Below, in pieces: positions 54,000 through 62,204 of a stretch of DNA of 64,000 bases. Under the pieces are notes generated by a model. It searched no databases. It was not told the origin of the DNA and saw only the letters and a list, made by a program, of their open reading frames with translations. Both the position numbers and the translations under genes were made by a program. Within the stretch, counting starts at the first letter, position 1. Each line of letters opens with the position of its first letter. Source of the DNA: Fervidifonticultor_A sp037443565 (lineage in GTDB: Bacteria; Sysuimicrobiota; Sysuimicrobiia; Sysuimicrobiales; Humicultoraceae). The DNA lies in assembly GCA_037443565.1 (NCBI GenBank), contig JBBIOB010000001.1, positions 1 to 64,000 of the forward strand, given 5' to 3'.

Positions 54000-54641
54000 T
54001 CAGTGCTTTTTCGACCGCAGGGACCGGATCAGGTCGAGGCGGCTGCGCAGGTTCAGCTTCTGGAGCACGAGGTGGACGTAGTTCTTCACGGTCTGCGGCT
54101 GGAGGTAGAGTTTCTGCGCAATGTCCTTGTTCGAGAGCCCTTCGGCAATCAGCTGGAGGATCTGCTCCTCACGCGGTGTAAGCGGCGCCGCCGGCGGACG
54201 ATCCTCGCCCGCCTGGAGGCTGGCCAGGTAGCTGAAGAGCGTCGTGACGACCCGAGGTGAGATCGGTGGCGTCCCGCGTGCCACGGACTGGATCGCCGAA
54301 AGCAGGTCTTCACGGGACGCGTTCTGGAGGAGGCAGCCTGAGGCGCCGGCCCGCACACACTCGAGGATGGCCTCGTCGTCATCGGCTACACCGAACACCA
54401 GGACCTTCGCCTGCGGAACCTTCTGCCGCAACTCCGCCATGAGCGCCGGGCCATCCCGATGGCTGGTCGAGAGATCGTAGAGGAGAACGTGCTGTCCGTG
54501 CATGGCGCGCCCCAGCGCCTCCCGAGCACTCTCGAAGGTCCCAAAGACGCGGACATCGGGCTCCCTGCCGAGTATCTCCTTGATGCCTTCCCGAATCAGG
54601 CCGCTGACATGGATGATTCCCACGACGACAGGCGTATCCAT
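54000..54641 (-). CDS. LuxR/NarL-type response regulator with atypical receiver
   Basis: 213 residues. The C-terminal GerE helix-turn-helix is canonical: APLTPREEQILQLIAEGLSN, KDIAQKLYLQPQTVKNYVHL. The receiver domain keeps the Asp in VLLYDLSTSHRDGPALM, but the acidic pair that binds Mg (usually DDH after the first strand) is replaced by GIIHVS in VVVGIIHVSGLIREGIKEIL, and the conserved Lys is absent (LVFGVADDD). Phosphorylation is therefore unlikely; it may sense a ligand or act as a dimer directly. ATG 54641 is favoured over GTG 54647. No histidine kinase adjoins; it lies downstream of the HD-GYP gene on the same strand, about 300 bp apart. Confidence 0.85.
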   Translation of the reverse strand: MDTPVVVGIIHVSGLIREGIKEILGREPDVRVFGTFESAREALGRAMHGQHVLLYDLSTSHRDGPALMAELRQKVPQAKVLVFGVADDDEAILECVRAGASGCLLQNASREDLLSAIQSVARGTPPISPRVVTTLFSYLASLQAGEDRPPAAPLTPREEQILQLIAEGLSNKDIAQKLYLQPQTVKNYVHLVLQKLNLRSRLDLIRSLRSKKH

Positions 54642-54937
54642 TGGCACCCGCCCAACTGAGGTCTGCGCAGCCTAACGCGTAAACGGGGCCGATTATGCCC
54701 GGCCCCCATCGCCGGCGGCGTGCGTCGATATTCGTCGCGTGGTAGTCGCCGGCCTGATCGCCAGCCTTGTCATGGGCATGGCCGAAATGCTGGCCGAGGC
54801 CGTGAGGCTACAGAGCGCGTAGAGCTGCGTAGCAGAAGCCTGGCGGTTGCAGCCGGCACCCCTTCACGCCGAGAGATGCCGGCCTACTCAATGCGGCAGG
54901 ATCGGCGATCGGCGATGGCGCGCCTTCAGAGAGGTAG
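54642..54937. other. Intergenic stretch with a possible remnant
   Basis: Only a short plus-strand piece near 54738-54822 reads VVVAGLIASLVMGMAEMLAE, like one membrane helix of a hypothetical protein; no complete gene seen. Confidence 0.25.
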
Positions 54938-55513
54938 TCAGCGCGTCTTCTTCGGAGCCAGCGCCCGGCGGACGACCCGCTCGAACAACTCGACCAGGCG
55001 CGGATCCCACTGGGACTCTGCGCCGAACCAGAGGATCTGGAGCGCCTCATCTTCCGAGTAGGCCGGCCGCCACGGCCGGTCCATGGTCAGGGTGTCGAAG
55101 GCATCGGCCACCGCCACGATCCGAGCGCCGATCGGGATGGCCTCTCCGGCCAGGCCATCCGGGTATCCCTGCCCGTCCCAGTTCTCGTGACAGCTCCTGA
55201 CGATGGGCGCGATCTTGTCGCCGTCGGGCAGCGACTGGCACATCTCGGCGCCGATGATGCTGTGGCGTTTGACCTGCTCGAACTCCTCATAGGTCAGGCG
55301 GTCGGACTTGGTCAGGATCGCTTCGGGGATGGATAGCTTGCCGATCTCATGCAGCAGCGCGGCCTTCTTGATCACGGGCAGTGCACCGTCGAGAGCCGCT
55401 GCCGAGGCCAGGTGCGCGCTGTACCCGGCCACGCGCTGCAGGTGCCCCTCCGGCCATGGGCAGATGACGCTGGTTCCCCCTGTGACCTCGGCGAGCAGGC
55501 TCTCGACGGTCAT
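54938..55513 (-). CDS. HD-GYP domain protein under a cyclic-di-GMP riboswitch
   Basis: 191 residues, a single HD-GYP domain (cyclic-di-GMP phosphodiesterase family). Landmarks: AGYSAHLASAAALDGALPVI, ALLHEIGKLSIPEAIL, EFEQVKRHSIIGAEM, SCHENWDGQGYPDGLAGEAI, VADAFDTLTMDRPWRPAYSE. The GYP triad is intact. The name-giving HD is HE, and HHE is CHE, so one metal ligand and one second-shell residue are altered; catalysis may be weak or lost. ATG 55513 follows GAGGGGGATGCGCA; the longer frame to 55579 enters the riboswitch and is not translated as protein. The upstream GEMM-I RNA suggests expression responds to cyclic-di-GMP. Confidence 0.85.
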   Translation of the reverse strand: MTVESLLAEVTGGTSVICPWPEGHLQRVAGYSAHLASAAALDGALPVIKKAALLHEIGKLSIPEAILTKSDRLTYEEFEQVKRHSIIGAEMCQSLPDGDKIAPIVRSCHENWDGQGYPDGLAGEAIPIGARIVAVADAFDTLTMDRPWRPAYSEDEALQILWFGAESQWDPRLVELFERVVRRALAPKKTR

Positions 55514-55578
55514 TGCGCATCCCCCTCTGCGGCCGGTATCTTGGCCAGAGAAATGCGAGAGGATTTCGCCCGACAGCA

Positions 55579-55671
55579 CGAAACCCTCTTCGGCAACCCA
55601 GCCAACCCCAGAGGGGTTCTGTGGCTTTGCGTCCCCGCCTCACGGCGGGTTTGCCTTTATCGGAGGTTTCG
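55579..55671 (-). ncRNA. Cyclic-di-GMP-I (GEMM-I) riboswitch
   Basis: Read on the minus strand the RNA has the GEMM-I core: GGCAAACC (55655-55648), hairpin CGCC-GUGA-GGCG with a GNRA-type loop, then GGGACGCAAAGCC (55635-55623). A second hairpin AACCCC-UCU-GGGGUU and GGGUUGCCGAAGAGG follow, the last closing P1 with AAACCUC at the 5' end. These blocks match the Vibrio Vc2 riboswitch in order and spacing. It ends 65 nt before the HD-GYP start codon; the expression platform (terminator or ribosome-site masking) was not resolved. Confidence 0.85.
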
Positions 55672-55737
55672 CTGCTATCGTTCCCAGAACGAGGAGCGCC
55701 TAGACATTACGGCATCAGTGTTTGCGGGTTCTTTCGG

Positions 55738-56544
55738 ATGAATCTTTCGCGCCTGGTACGGCGCCTTCGGGCGCCCAACCCATCGATGATGACCGGCCTC
55801 GGCACCAACACCTACCTGGCGGGTACCGGCGAGGTGGCGGTGATCGATCCAGGGCCCGACGACGCGGGGCACACGGCGGCGATCCTTGCCGCCGCAGGAG
55901 GACGGATTGCGGGGATTCTCATCACCCACCGGCATCCCGATCACGCGTTGGGCGCGGCGCGTCTGGCCCGCGAGACCGGTGCCCCTGTCTATGCCTTCGA
56001 CGACGAAGCAGCCGGCAGCCCCGGGGGCGGCCTGCCTCCCACCGTCGCACTGCGCGACGGCGATGCGGTCGCAGCCGGCGGCGCCACGCTCCTAGCCCTG
56101 CACACCCCCGGGCACGCCGCCGATCATCTCTGTCTGCTGCTGTGCGAAGAGAACGCGCTGTTCTCCGGCGACTTAATCATCAGCGGCTCCACTGTGGTTA
56201 TCGCGCCGCCGGCGGGTGACATGGCGGCCTATCTCCGATCGCTGGAGCGGGTACGGGCGCTGGCACCCGCGCGCATCTACCCAGGGCACGGCGACGTGAT
56301 CGACGACCCGGTGCGGGCGCTCGAGGAGTACATCCGGCACCGCCACATGCGCGAGCGCCAGGTGCTCGAGGGGCTGCGCGAACGTCCGGCGAGGATTTCA
56401 GACCTGGTAGCGCGCATCTATGCAGAGGTGCCTTCCACCCAGCACCCCCTTGCGGCTCAGTCGCTCTACGCCCACCTGCTCAAGCTGAGGGCCGAAGGCC
56501 GGGTGGTTGGCGATGACCGCGACGGCGAATGGAGGCTGGCATGA
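55738..56544 (+). CDS. Metallo-beta-lactamase-fold hydrolase (LACTB2-like)
   Basis: 268 residues. Zinc ligands: ILITHRHPDHALGAARL (HxHxDH), LLALHTPGHAADHLCLLL (His), LFSGDLIISGSTVVIAPPAG (Asp), IYPGHGDVI (His). The C-terminal winged helix (LVARIYAEVPSTQHPLAAQS) is that of LACTB2/RNase-Z-like endoribonucleases. ATG 55738 was chosen; upstream codons overlap the riboswitch region on the other strand. The next gene overlaps by 4 bp (ATGA), so it heads an operon with the M19 peptidase and an MFS exporter. Confidence 0.85.
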   Translation: MNLSRLVRRLRAPNPSMMTGLGTNTYLAGTGEVAVIDPGPDDAGHTAAILAAAGGRIAGILITHRHPDHALGAARLARETGAPVYAFDDEAAGSPGGGLPPTVALRDGDAVAAGGATLLALHTPGHAADHLCLLLCEENALFSGDLIISGSTVVIAPPAGDMAAYLRSLERVRALAPARIYPGHGDVIDDPVRALEEYIRHRHMRERQVLEGLRERPARISDLVARIYAEVPSTQHPLAAQSLYAHLLKLRAEGRVVGDDRDGEWRLA

Positions 56545-57728
56545 GACGCGCGACACCCGTCCTGACACCCGACGAAGCCCGGCAGCTCCATGCCCAAGCG
56601 CTGGTGATCGACTCGCAGCAGCCGCCGGCGACGACCGGCCTGCTCTTCACCGAGCGGATGCGATCGGCGCTGGCCGAGTACGTCCTGCGCGGTATGACGC
56701 GCGAGGAGGTCTGGCCCCTGATGGCCGAGATGGCCGCGGACGAGTTGATCACCTCGTCCGACGCCCGAAGAGCCTACCTCGACCTGTGGCAGCAGGCCGG
56801 CGTCACCGTGGCCTGCGGGAGCTACTCCGGCACCGAGCCGCCCGGCCGATCCTTCGAGCTGACCACCCTGCGCGTGGCCCGCGCGCTGGCGGTCGTTGAC
56901 GCGCTCGACGGTCAGATGCTCCTGGTGCGCCGCGCCGCCGACATCGAGCGCGCCCACCAGGAGGGCCACCGTGGCCTGGTGCTGGACTTCCAGAACACCA
57001 CACCCTTCGGCGAGGACCTGGACCGCGTGGACCACTTCCGGCACCTCGGCGTCCGCATGGTGCAGCTCACCTACAACCTGCGCAACCTGGTCGGTGATGG
57101 CTGCACCGAGGCCTACCAGGGCGGGCTCTCCTACTTCGGCCGCGAGATGGTCCGCAAACTCAACGCGGCCAGGATCCTAGTCGACGTCAGCCACTGCAGC
57201 GAGCAGGTGGGCTGGGATGCGCTCAAGGTGTCGAGCGCGCCGATCGTGGTGTCGCACTCCAGCAGCAAGAGCGTCTGCTACCACGACCGCGGCAAGACCG
57301 ATGAGCTGGCCAGGGCGATCGCCGACCACGGCGGCTACTTCGGCGTCGTGGTGATCCCCGGATTCATCTCCGAGGCGAAGGAGCCGACGCTCGAGGACTT
57401 TTGCCGGCACGTCGAGCATCTGGTCACCGTGTGCGGGATCGACCACGTCGGCATCGGCACGGACAAGGCCGGACCCGGTCCGGGCACGGATTCGCTCGTC
57501 GAGTACCCGTCCACGATGCCCGATCGGCGGCCGGGCGCGTTCGACTGGTCCGGGTTCCGCAGAGAGGAGCACCGGCTGACGCCGGACTACCACCTGAACG
57601 GGTACAAGCACTTCGGCGACTGGCCCAACCTCACGGTCGCGCTGGCCGCGTGGGGGTTCAACGAGGACGAGCTGCGCAAGCTGCTCGGCGCCAACTTCCT
57701 GCGCGTCTTCCGCGAGGTCTGCGGATAG
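56541..57728 (+). CDS. M19 (membrane dipeptidase-like) protein, atypical metal site
   Basis: 395 residues. Family blocks: GVRMVQLTYNLRNLVGDGCT, GREMVRKLNAARILVDVSHC, PIVVSHSSSKSVCYHDRGK, IDHVGIGTDKAGPG. In canonical renal dipeptidases the first metal ligands are HxD in DGHND; here the equivalent strand reads ALVIDSQQPPATTG, and the bridging Glu is replaced in LVLDFQNTTPFG. The remaining ligands (His in SHC, SHS, Asp in GTD) are kept. A subgroup with FQNTTP exists, so the protein is probably functional but with a different metal count or substrate. ATG 56541 overlaps the MBL stop by 4 bp. Confidence 0.8.
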   Translation: MRRATPVLTPDEARQLHAQALVIDSQQPPATTGLLFTERMRSALAEYVLRGMTREEVWPLMAEMAADELITSSDARRAYLDLWQQAGVTVACGSYSGTEPPGRSFELTTLRVARALAVVDALDGQMLLVRRAADIERAHQEGHRGLVLDFQNTTPFGEDLDRVDHFRHLGVRMVQLTYNLRNLVGDGCTEAYQGGLSYFGREMVRKLNAARILVDVSHCSEQVGWDALKVSSAPIVVSHSSSKSVCYHDRGKTDELARAIADHGGYFGVVVIPGFISEAKEPTLEDFCRHVEHLVTVCGIDHVGIGTDKAGPGPGTDSLVEYPSTMPDRRPGAFDWSGFRREEHRLTPDYHLNGYKHFGDWPNLTVALAAWGFNEDELRKLLGANFLRVFREVCG

Positions 57729-57748
57729 GCCGGGCGGATCGGTCGCGC

Positions 57749-59257
57749 ATGCCCCGGTCCAAGGCCCTCGTCACGCTGGGCGTGATGCTCAGCCTGTTCC
57801 TGGTGTCCATGGAATCGACGGTGGTGGCCACGGCGATGCCGACCATCGTCAGCCAGCTCGGCGGGCTGGCGGTCTATTCCTGGGTCTTCTCCGCCTACCT
57901 GGTCGCGTCCACGACCACGGTGCCGATCTTCGGGAAGCTCTCCGACCTGTTCGGCCGTCGCCCGGTGTTCGCGGTGGCCATGGCGTTCTTCCTGGTGGGG
58001 TCGCTGCTGTGCGGCCGGGCCGGGAGCATGGCCGAGTTGATCGGATTTCGCGTCGTGCAGGGGCTGGGCGCCGGCGGGATCATGACGCTCGCTTTCACCA
58101 TCGTGGGCGCGATCTTCACGTTCGAGCAGCGGGCGCGCATGCAGGGACTGTTCTCCGGCGTGTGGGGCGTCTCGTCCATCGTGGGACCGCTGATCGGCGG
58201 TTTCCTGGTCGACCAGATCTCGTGGCCCTGGATCTTCTACATCAACGTCCCGCCGGGACTCGTCGCCGCCGTGATCATCTGGCTTGCGTGGGGCGCCGAG
58301 CCGCGGTCCGGCGGGCCGGTCCGGGTCGACTACCCGGGCGCCGTCCTGCTCGCCGGTGCCGTGGTCGCATTTCTACTCGGACTGTTCACCCTGAGGACGC
58401 CACTGGGGTGGGCCCTCCTCGGCATGGCGGTCGTCCTGTGCGCGGCGCTGATCCGTGTGGAGCGCCGGGCGCCCGAGCCGATCCTCCCGCTGCCGCTGTT
58501 TCGTGAACGGCTCTTCGCCGCAGCCAGCGCCCACGGGCTGTTTGTCGGATTCGCGATGTTCGGCAGTATCGCGTTTGTGCCGCTGTTCGTCCAGGCGGTG
58601 CGGGGGATGAGCGCCACGGCGGCCGGCGCCACGCTCATGCCCTTCATGCTGGGCTGGGTCACGGCGAGCATCATCGGCAGCCGCATGCTCTTGCGCACAG
58701 GGTACCGCTCGCTGGCAGTTGCGGGGATGATCTCGCTTGTGACCGGGGCGTTCCTGATGTCGAGGATCGGCGCGCAGACGTCCCATGTGATCCTGGTCGT
58801 CGACCTGGCCCTGATGGGGATCGGGATGGGACTGTCGATCCCCTCGCTGACGATCGCCGTGCAGACGGCGGTCGCGCGGGGAGATCTGGGCGCGGCTACA
58901 TCTACCCTGCAGTTCGCCCGCAGCATCGGCGGCGCCGTGGGCGTGAGCATCATGGGGGCGATATTGAGCCTGCGGCTCGGCGCGTCGCTGCGGGCCGCCG
59001 GAGTGGAGCCCACGACGGTGTCTTTGGGCCGGTTGCTCGATCCCCTGGCCAGGGCGGCCCCCGGGGCGCTCGACGTCACGCTGCGCGCGGCCCTGGCCGC
59101 CGCCGTGCGGTCGGTCTTCGTGGTTGCCTTCGTGGCTGCCACGGCCGGGCTCGTCGCGACCCTGCTGGCGCCACGCGGCCGGCTGGCGCAGCTCGCGGCC
59201 CGGCGGCGCGATGCCGCGGGGGCGGTGGGAGCCACGCCGGCGGAGGAGCATCGCTGA
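57749..59257 (+). CDS. MFS transporter, DHA2 14-TM type
   Basis: 502 residues, 14 helices: LFLVSMESTVVATAMPTIVS (motif D1, with ESTVV in place of DxTIV), VPIFGKLSDLFGRRPVFAVA (motif A), IGFRVVQGLGAGGIMTLAFT (motif B), GVWGVSSIVGPLIGGFLVDQ (motif C). A drug:proton antiporter of the MDR family. ATG 57749 is 20 bp after the M19 stop. Confidence 0.85.
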   Translation: MPRSKALVTLGVMLSLFLVSMESTVVATAMPTIVSQLGGLAVYSWVFSAYLVASTTTVPIFGKLSDLFGRRPVFAVAMAFFLVGSLLCGRAGSMAELIGFRVVQGLGAGGIMTLAFTIVGAIFTFEQRARMQGLFSGVWGVSSIVGPLIGGFLVDQISWPWIFYINVPPGLVAAVIIWLAWGAEPRSGGPVRVDYPGAVLLAGAVVAFLLGLFTLRTPLGWALLGMAVVLCAALIRVERRAPEPILPLPLFRERLFAAASAHGLFVGFAMFGSIAFVPLFVQAVRGMSATAAGATLMPFMLGWVTASIIGSRMLLRTGYRSLAVAGMISLVTGAFLMSRIGAQTSHVILVVDLALMGIGMGLSIPSLTIAVQTAVARGDLGAATSTLQFARSIGGAVGVSIMGAILSLRLGASLRAAGVEPTTVSLGRLLDPLARAAPGALDVTLRAALAAAVRSVFVVAFVAATAGLVATLLAPRGRLAQLAARRRDAAGAVGATPAEEHR

Positions 59258-59270
59258 TGGCGGGATCCCG

Positions 59271-59386
59271 CGACCTGAGGTCTCCCTGCGGCTCAGCTGG
59301 CCGAGGCCGGCTTCGCGCTTATTGACAGAGGCCCGGTGTCGCTGCGCGGGAGGGCGGCGCCGGTGAAGGTCTACGCGCTTCGCTAA
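59271..59386 (+). pseudogene. Nucleotide-cyclase domain C-terminal relic
   Basis: A short open frame ends AQLAEAGFALIDRGPVSLRG, RAAPVKVYALR and stops at 59386. The pattern DRGPVSLRGRAAPVKVY is the usual last strand of class III cyclase homology domains. There is no start and no catalytic region. Its TAA overlaps the TAG of the convergent DinB gene. Confidence 0.45.
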
Positions 59387-59835
59387 CCAAACAGCCTGGG
59401 TTTCTCCAGCAGCGCCCGCAGCGTCGTGATCTTCCCGATGTGATAGCCGCGGTGGTAGAGCGCGAACGCGAACATCTCGCCGGCGGTCGCGTAGCCGCGG
59501 CCTTCGACGGCGGCCTCCAACGGCACGGTCCGGACGGCCTGTTCGAGAGCGCGCTGCGCCGCGACCACCGCCTCGCGGACCCCGGCCAGCGGCGGATAGG
59601 CGGCCTCACCGCCCGTGCCCATCGCGAAGAGCTCCGTGTAGCCCGACGGTGCCTCGGACGTCCCGTCGGCGCGCCGGGCGAAGTTGACATCGGTCAGCGC
59701 CACGTGCCCGGCCTGCCAGATCACAGGGCTCAGGCCGTGGGGCGACCGCCGCGCCTCGTCGTCGCTGAGGTCCTCCAGGCACCGCATCAGGCGGATATGG
59801 GTGGCTTCGATACCATAGAGCAGGAACTCGCGCAT
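59383..59835 (-). CDS. DinB superfamily protein
   Basis: 150 residues. Four-helix DinB/YfiT fold with three His ligands expected in IWQAGHVALTDVN and ALYHRGYHIGKITTLRALL. Starts MREFLLYGIEATHIRLMRCL. Members are metal-binding and often thiol-transferase-like; the function here is unknown. ATG 59835 was chosen because the N-terminal extension to 59943 is not similar to the family. Confidence 0.8.
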   Translation of the reverse strand: MREFLLYGIEATHIRLMRCLEDLSDDEARRSPHGLSPVIWQAGHVALTDVNFARRADGTSEAPSGYTELFAMGTGGEAAYPPLAGVREAVVAAQRALEQAVRTVPLEAAVEGRGYATAGEMFAFALYHRGYHIGKITTLRALLEKPRLFG

Positions 59836-60260
59836 GAATCCATCACCCTCAGTCAGAGTACTTGTACCCGTTGCCCACGGGGTACGCATACCTAGTCCAG
59901 TTCTTCGCAAGGGGCGCAAAGTACCAGACTTCCGTGGAGACATGCTTGGTGTTTCGACCTACTACTTGGATAACGGTTGCGCCCGCCCCTTTGGTCATCC
60001 TGGGGGTGACTGCCCTAAGTTTGAACCTGGTCTTCCGCCTGATGACGAAAGCCAGCTTCGCTGCAGCTAAACTCCCCGGAGCGCCCGCAGGTACTGAATC
60101 TGCCCCGCGTGGTAAGCATCAGGTCCTTGATGGTCATGAGTGCAGCCCTCCCAGATGAGGCATTCGCCGTGTTCGGCGCCAGGGCTCCTTGCTGAGGCGC
60201 CCGGCCCCGTGAGGCGTAGGGCCCCGGCGCGCGAAGCGCCGATCGCTGCGGTCTTGGGGA
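59836..60260. other. About 420 bp holding only gene remnants
   Basis: A plus-strand frame around 59862-60060 (TTWITVAPAPLVILGVTALS) looks like the last membrane helix of an ABC permease of the DppC type, unproven. A minus-strand DinB tail is listed separately. Base composition is slightly lower in GC than the neighbours. Confidence 0.3.
60067..60135 (-). pseudogene. DinB C-terminal relic
   Basis: Minus-strand frame ending at 60067 reads DAYHAGQIQYLRALRGV, the last metal-ligand helix of a second DinB-like protein. Nothing upstream matches, so it is a tail left after deletion. Confidence 0.5.
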
Positions 60261-60290
60261 TTGACGATGGACATACAATCCTTGTATGGT
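60261..60290 (+). promoter_or_regulatory. Promoter and operator of the 60300 antitoxin
   Basis: TTGACG (60261-60266), 18-bp spacer, TATGGT (60285-60290). The spacer and -10 hold the perfect inverted repeat CATACAA-TCC-TTGTATG (60272-60288). The ATG is 9 nt after the -10, near-leaderless. Confidence 0.6.
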
Positions 60291-60299
60291 GAATCCAAG

Positions 60300-60551
60300 A
60301 TGAGGTCGCGTACGCTGAACATTTCACTACCCAAGCGGCTCGTCGAGGCGCTCGACCGCCGTGCCCGGGCGGAGGCCCGCTCACGCAGCGAGGTCATCCG
60401 CGCGGCCGCGTTGTCCTACCTCGGGTGGTGGGATGAATGGCGCAGGTTGCAGGCCTATGGTCGCAGGCGGGCCAGGCGGCTGAGAATTCTGCCGCAAGAG
60501 GTTGAGCGGCTGATCGCGGAGGTCCGTGCCGAGCGGTCGGTCCGCCGCTGA
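60300..60551 (+). CDS. Ribbon-helix-helix antitoxin
   Basis: 83 residues: MRSRTLNISLPKRLVEALDR then RSRSEVIRAAALSYL, a CopG/Arc-type DNA-binding domain, with a basic toxin-binding tail ILPQEVERLIAEVRAERS. The open frame begins at TTG 60261, but this is the -35 box, so ATG 60300 is chosen. Its TGA shares one base with the ATG of the toxin gene. Confidence 0.8.
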   Translation: MRSRTLNISLPKRLVEALDRRARAEARSRSEVIRAAALSYLGWWDEWRRLQAYGRRRARRLRILPQEVERLIAEVRAERSVRR

Positions 60552-60958
60552 TGCGTGTCGTACCGGACACGAACGTCCTGATCTCCGCGATCGTCTTCGG
60601 TGGCCTGCCGGGTCGGCTGGTCGACCTTGCCGCCCAAGGGCACGTACAGTTTGTCCTGTCCCCGGCTCTGATCCGCGAGACCCGGGAGGTCCTGCGCCGG
60701 AAGTTCGGCTTCTCTGATGCGGCAGCGTACGGTGCAGAGACGCTACTCCGCAGAATCAGCGTCGTGGTGGAGCCTCGCCGTGGAATCGCGGTCATCACCG
60801 AGGATCCCGACGACAACCGTGTGCTGGAAGCAGCGCTTGCGGGCGATGCGGATGTCATCGTCTCAGGTGACGGCCATCTGCTGAGCCTGGAGACCTTTGG
60901 CGCCACGCCAGTACTGAGTCCAAGGGCGCTGATCGACAGGGTTGCCCCTGGAGGCTAG
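60551..60958 (+). CDS. PIN-family toxin (COG1569 type)
   Basis: 135 residues: MRVVPDTNVLISAIVFGGLP (first Asp), FVLSPALIRETREVLRRKFG (Glu), TEDPDDNRVLEAALAGDADV (acidic cluster), IVSGDGHLLSLETF. All catalytic positions of the PIN fold are present. Translationally coupled to the RHH antitoxin (TGATG overlap). Confidence 0.85.
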   Translation: MRVVPDTNVLISAIVFGGLPGRLVDLAAQGHVQFVLSPALIRETREVLRRKFGFSDAAAYGAETLLRRISVVVEPRRGIAVITEDPDDNRVLEAALAGDADVIVSGDGHLLSLETFGATPVLSPRALIDRVAPGG

Positions 60959-60964
60959 TTCACG

Positions 60965-62170
60965 GTGTCCCCGACCGCCTACAGCTACCTCAGCCATCTC
61001 GAGTGCACCGCCTGCGGTCTTGCGTGCGACGCGGACCGGCCCCACAACCTCTGTCCCGCGTGCGGCAAGGTGCTCTACGCGCGGTACGATCTCGCCGCTG
61101 TGCGCGAGATCCTGCCGCGCGAGCCGTTGGCCGGCCGCCGGCCGGACATGTGGCGCTACCACGAGCTCCTGCCGGTCCGCGATCCCGCGCACGTGCTCAG
61201 CCTGGGCGAGGGCATGACCCCGCTGCTGGAGGCGCCGCGCCTGGCCGCGCGGTTCGGCCTGCGTCGGGTACTCCTGAAGGATGAGGGCAAGAACCCCACT
61301 GGGACATTCAAGGCGCGCGGACTGTGCGCCGCGATCTCCAGGGCGCGCGAGCTCGGCATCGGCGCGGTCTCGATGCCGACTGCCGGCAACGCCGGGGCGG
61401 CGCTCGCCGCGTATGCCGCGCGCGGCGGCCTGACCGCGGTGATCGTGATGCCAGAAGACACGCCCGAGATCAATAAGGTGGAGTGCGTCGTCTACGGTGC
61501 GCGCGCCTACGGTATCGACGGTCTCATCAACGATGCCGGCCGGGTCCTGCGCGAGGTCGGACCGGGCCGCGGATGGTTCGATCTCTCGACGCTGCGCGAG
61601 CCCTACCGCGTCGAGGGCAAGAAGACCATGGGGTTCGAGATCGCCGAAGCCCTGGGCTGGCGGTTGCCCGACGTCATTGTCTATCCCGCCGGCGGCGGCA
61701 CCGGACTGGTCGGGATCTGGAAGGCCATCGCCGAGATGGCCGAACTCGGCTGGACCGGCGAGCACCGGCCGCGCATGATCGCGGTGCAGGCCTCGGGGTG
61801 CGCGCCGGTCGTGCGAGCATACCACGAAGGAAAGGACCACGCAGAACCCTTTGAACACGCGCACACCGTCGCTTCAGGGCTTCGCGTGCCGGTGGCGGTC
61901 GGCGACTACCTGATGCTGCGCGCGGTGCGGGAGAGCGGTGGGACCGCGGTCGACGTCACCGACGAAGAGCTCCTGGCTGCGATGCGTGACCTCGCCGAAA
62001 CCGAAGGGGTGTTCGCCGCTCCGGAGGCGGCCGCCACGCTCGCGGCGCTGCCGAAGCTCGCCGATGCTGGCGCGATCCGGCCGGACGACGAGGTGCTGCT
62101 CCTGCTCACCGGTGCCGGCATGAAGTACACCGGCCTGCTCCCGGCCCGCCTCCAGGCGTGGAGCGGCTGA
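60965..62170 (+). CDS. thrC: Threonine synthase
   Basis: 401 residues, PLP enzyme making L-threonine from O-phosphohomoserine. An N-terminal zinc-ribbon-like segment CTAC...CPAC (residues about 15-35), then LGEGMTPLLEAPRLA, the PLP-lysine motif KNPTGTFKARG, MPTAGNAGAALAAYAARGG and the phosphate-binding loop YPAGGGTGLVGIWKA. GTG 60965 begins SPTAYSYLSHLECTAC and lies 6 bp after the PIN toxin stop, so it may be expressed from the toxin-antitoxin promoter as well. No hom or thrB gene in the window. Confidence 0.9.
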   Translation: MSPTAYSYLSHLECTACGLACDADRPHNLCPACGKVLYARYDLAAVREILPREPLAGRRPDMWRYHELLPVRDPAHVLSLGEGMTPLLEAPRLAARFGLRRVLLKDEGKNPTGTFKARGLCAAISRARELGIGAVSMPTAGNAGAALAAYAARGGLTAVIVMPEDTPEINKVECVVYGARAYGIDGLINDAGRVLREVGPGRGWFDLSTLREPYRVEGKKTMGFEIAEALGWRLPDVIVYPAGGGTGLVGIWKAIAEMAELGWTGEHRPRMIAVQASGCAPVVRAYHEGKDHAEPFEHAHTVASGLRVPVAVGDYLMLRAVRESGGTAVDVTDEELLAAMRDLAETEGVFAAPEAAATLAALPKLADAGAIRPDDEVLLLLTGAGMKYTGLLPARLQAWSG

Positions 62171-62204
62171 CGGTCACCTGCGAGATCGCGCGGGCCCCGA
62201 GGCG

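Noticed and set aside
59880..59935. Second GEMM-like motif (CGCAAGGGGCGCAAAG)
   Set aside because: Lacks the GGCAAACC block and the GNRA hairpin; does not fold like the 55579-55671 RNA.
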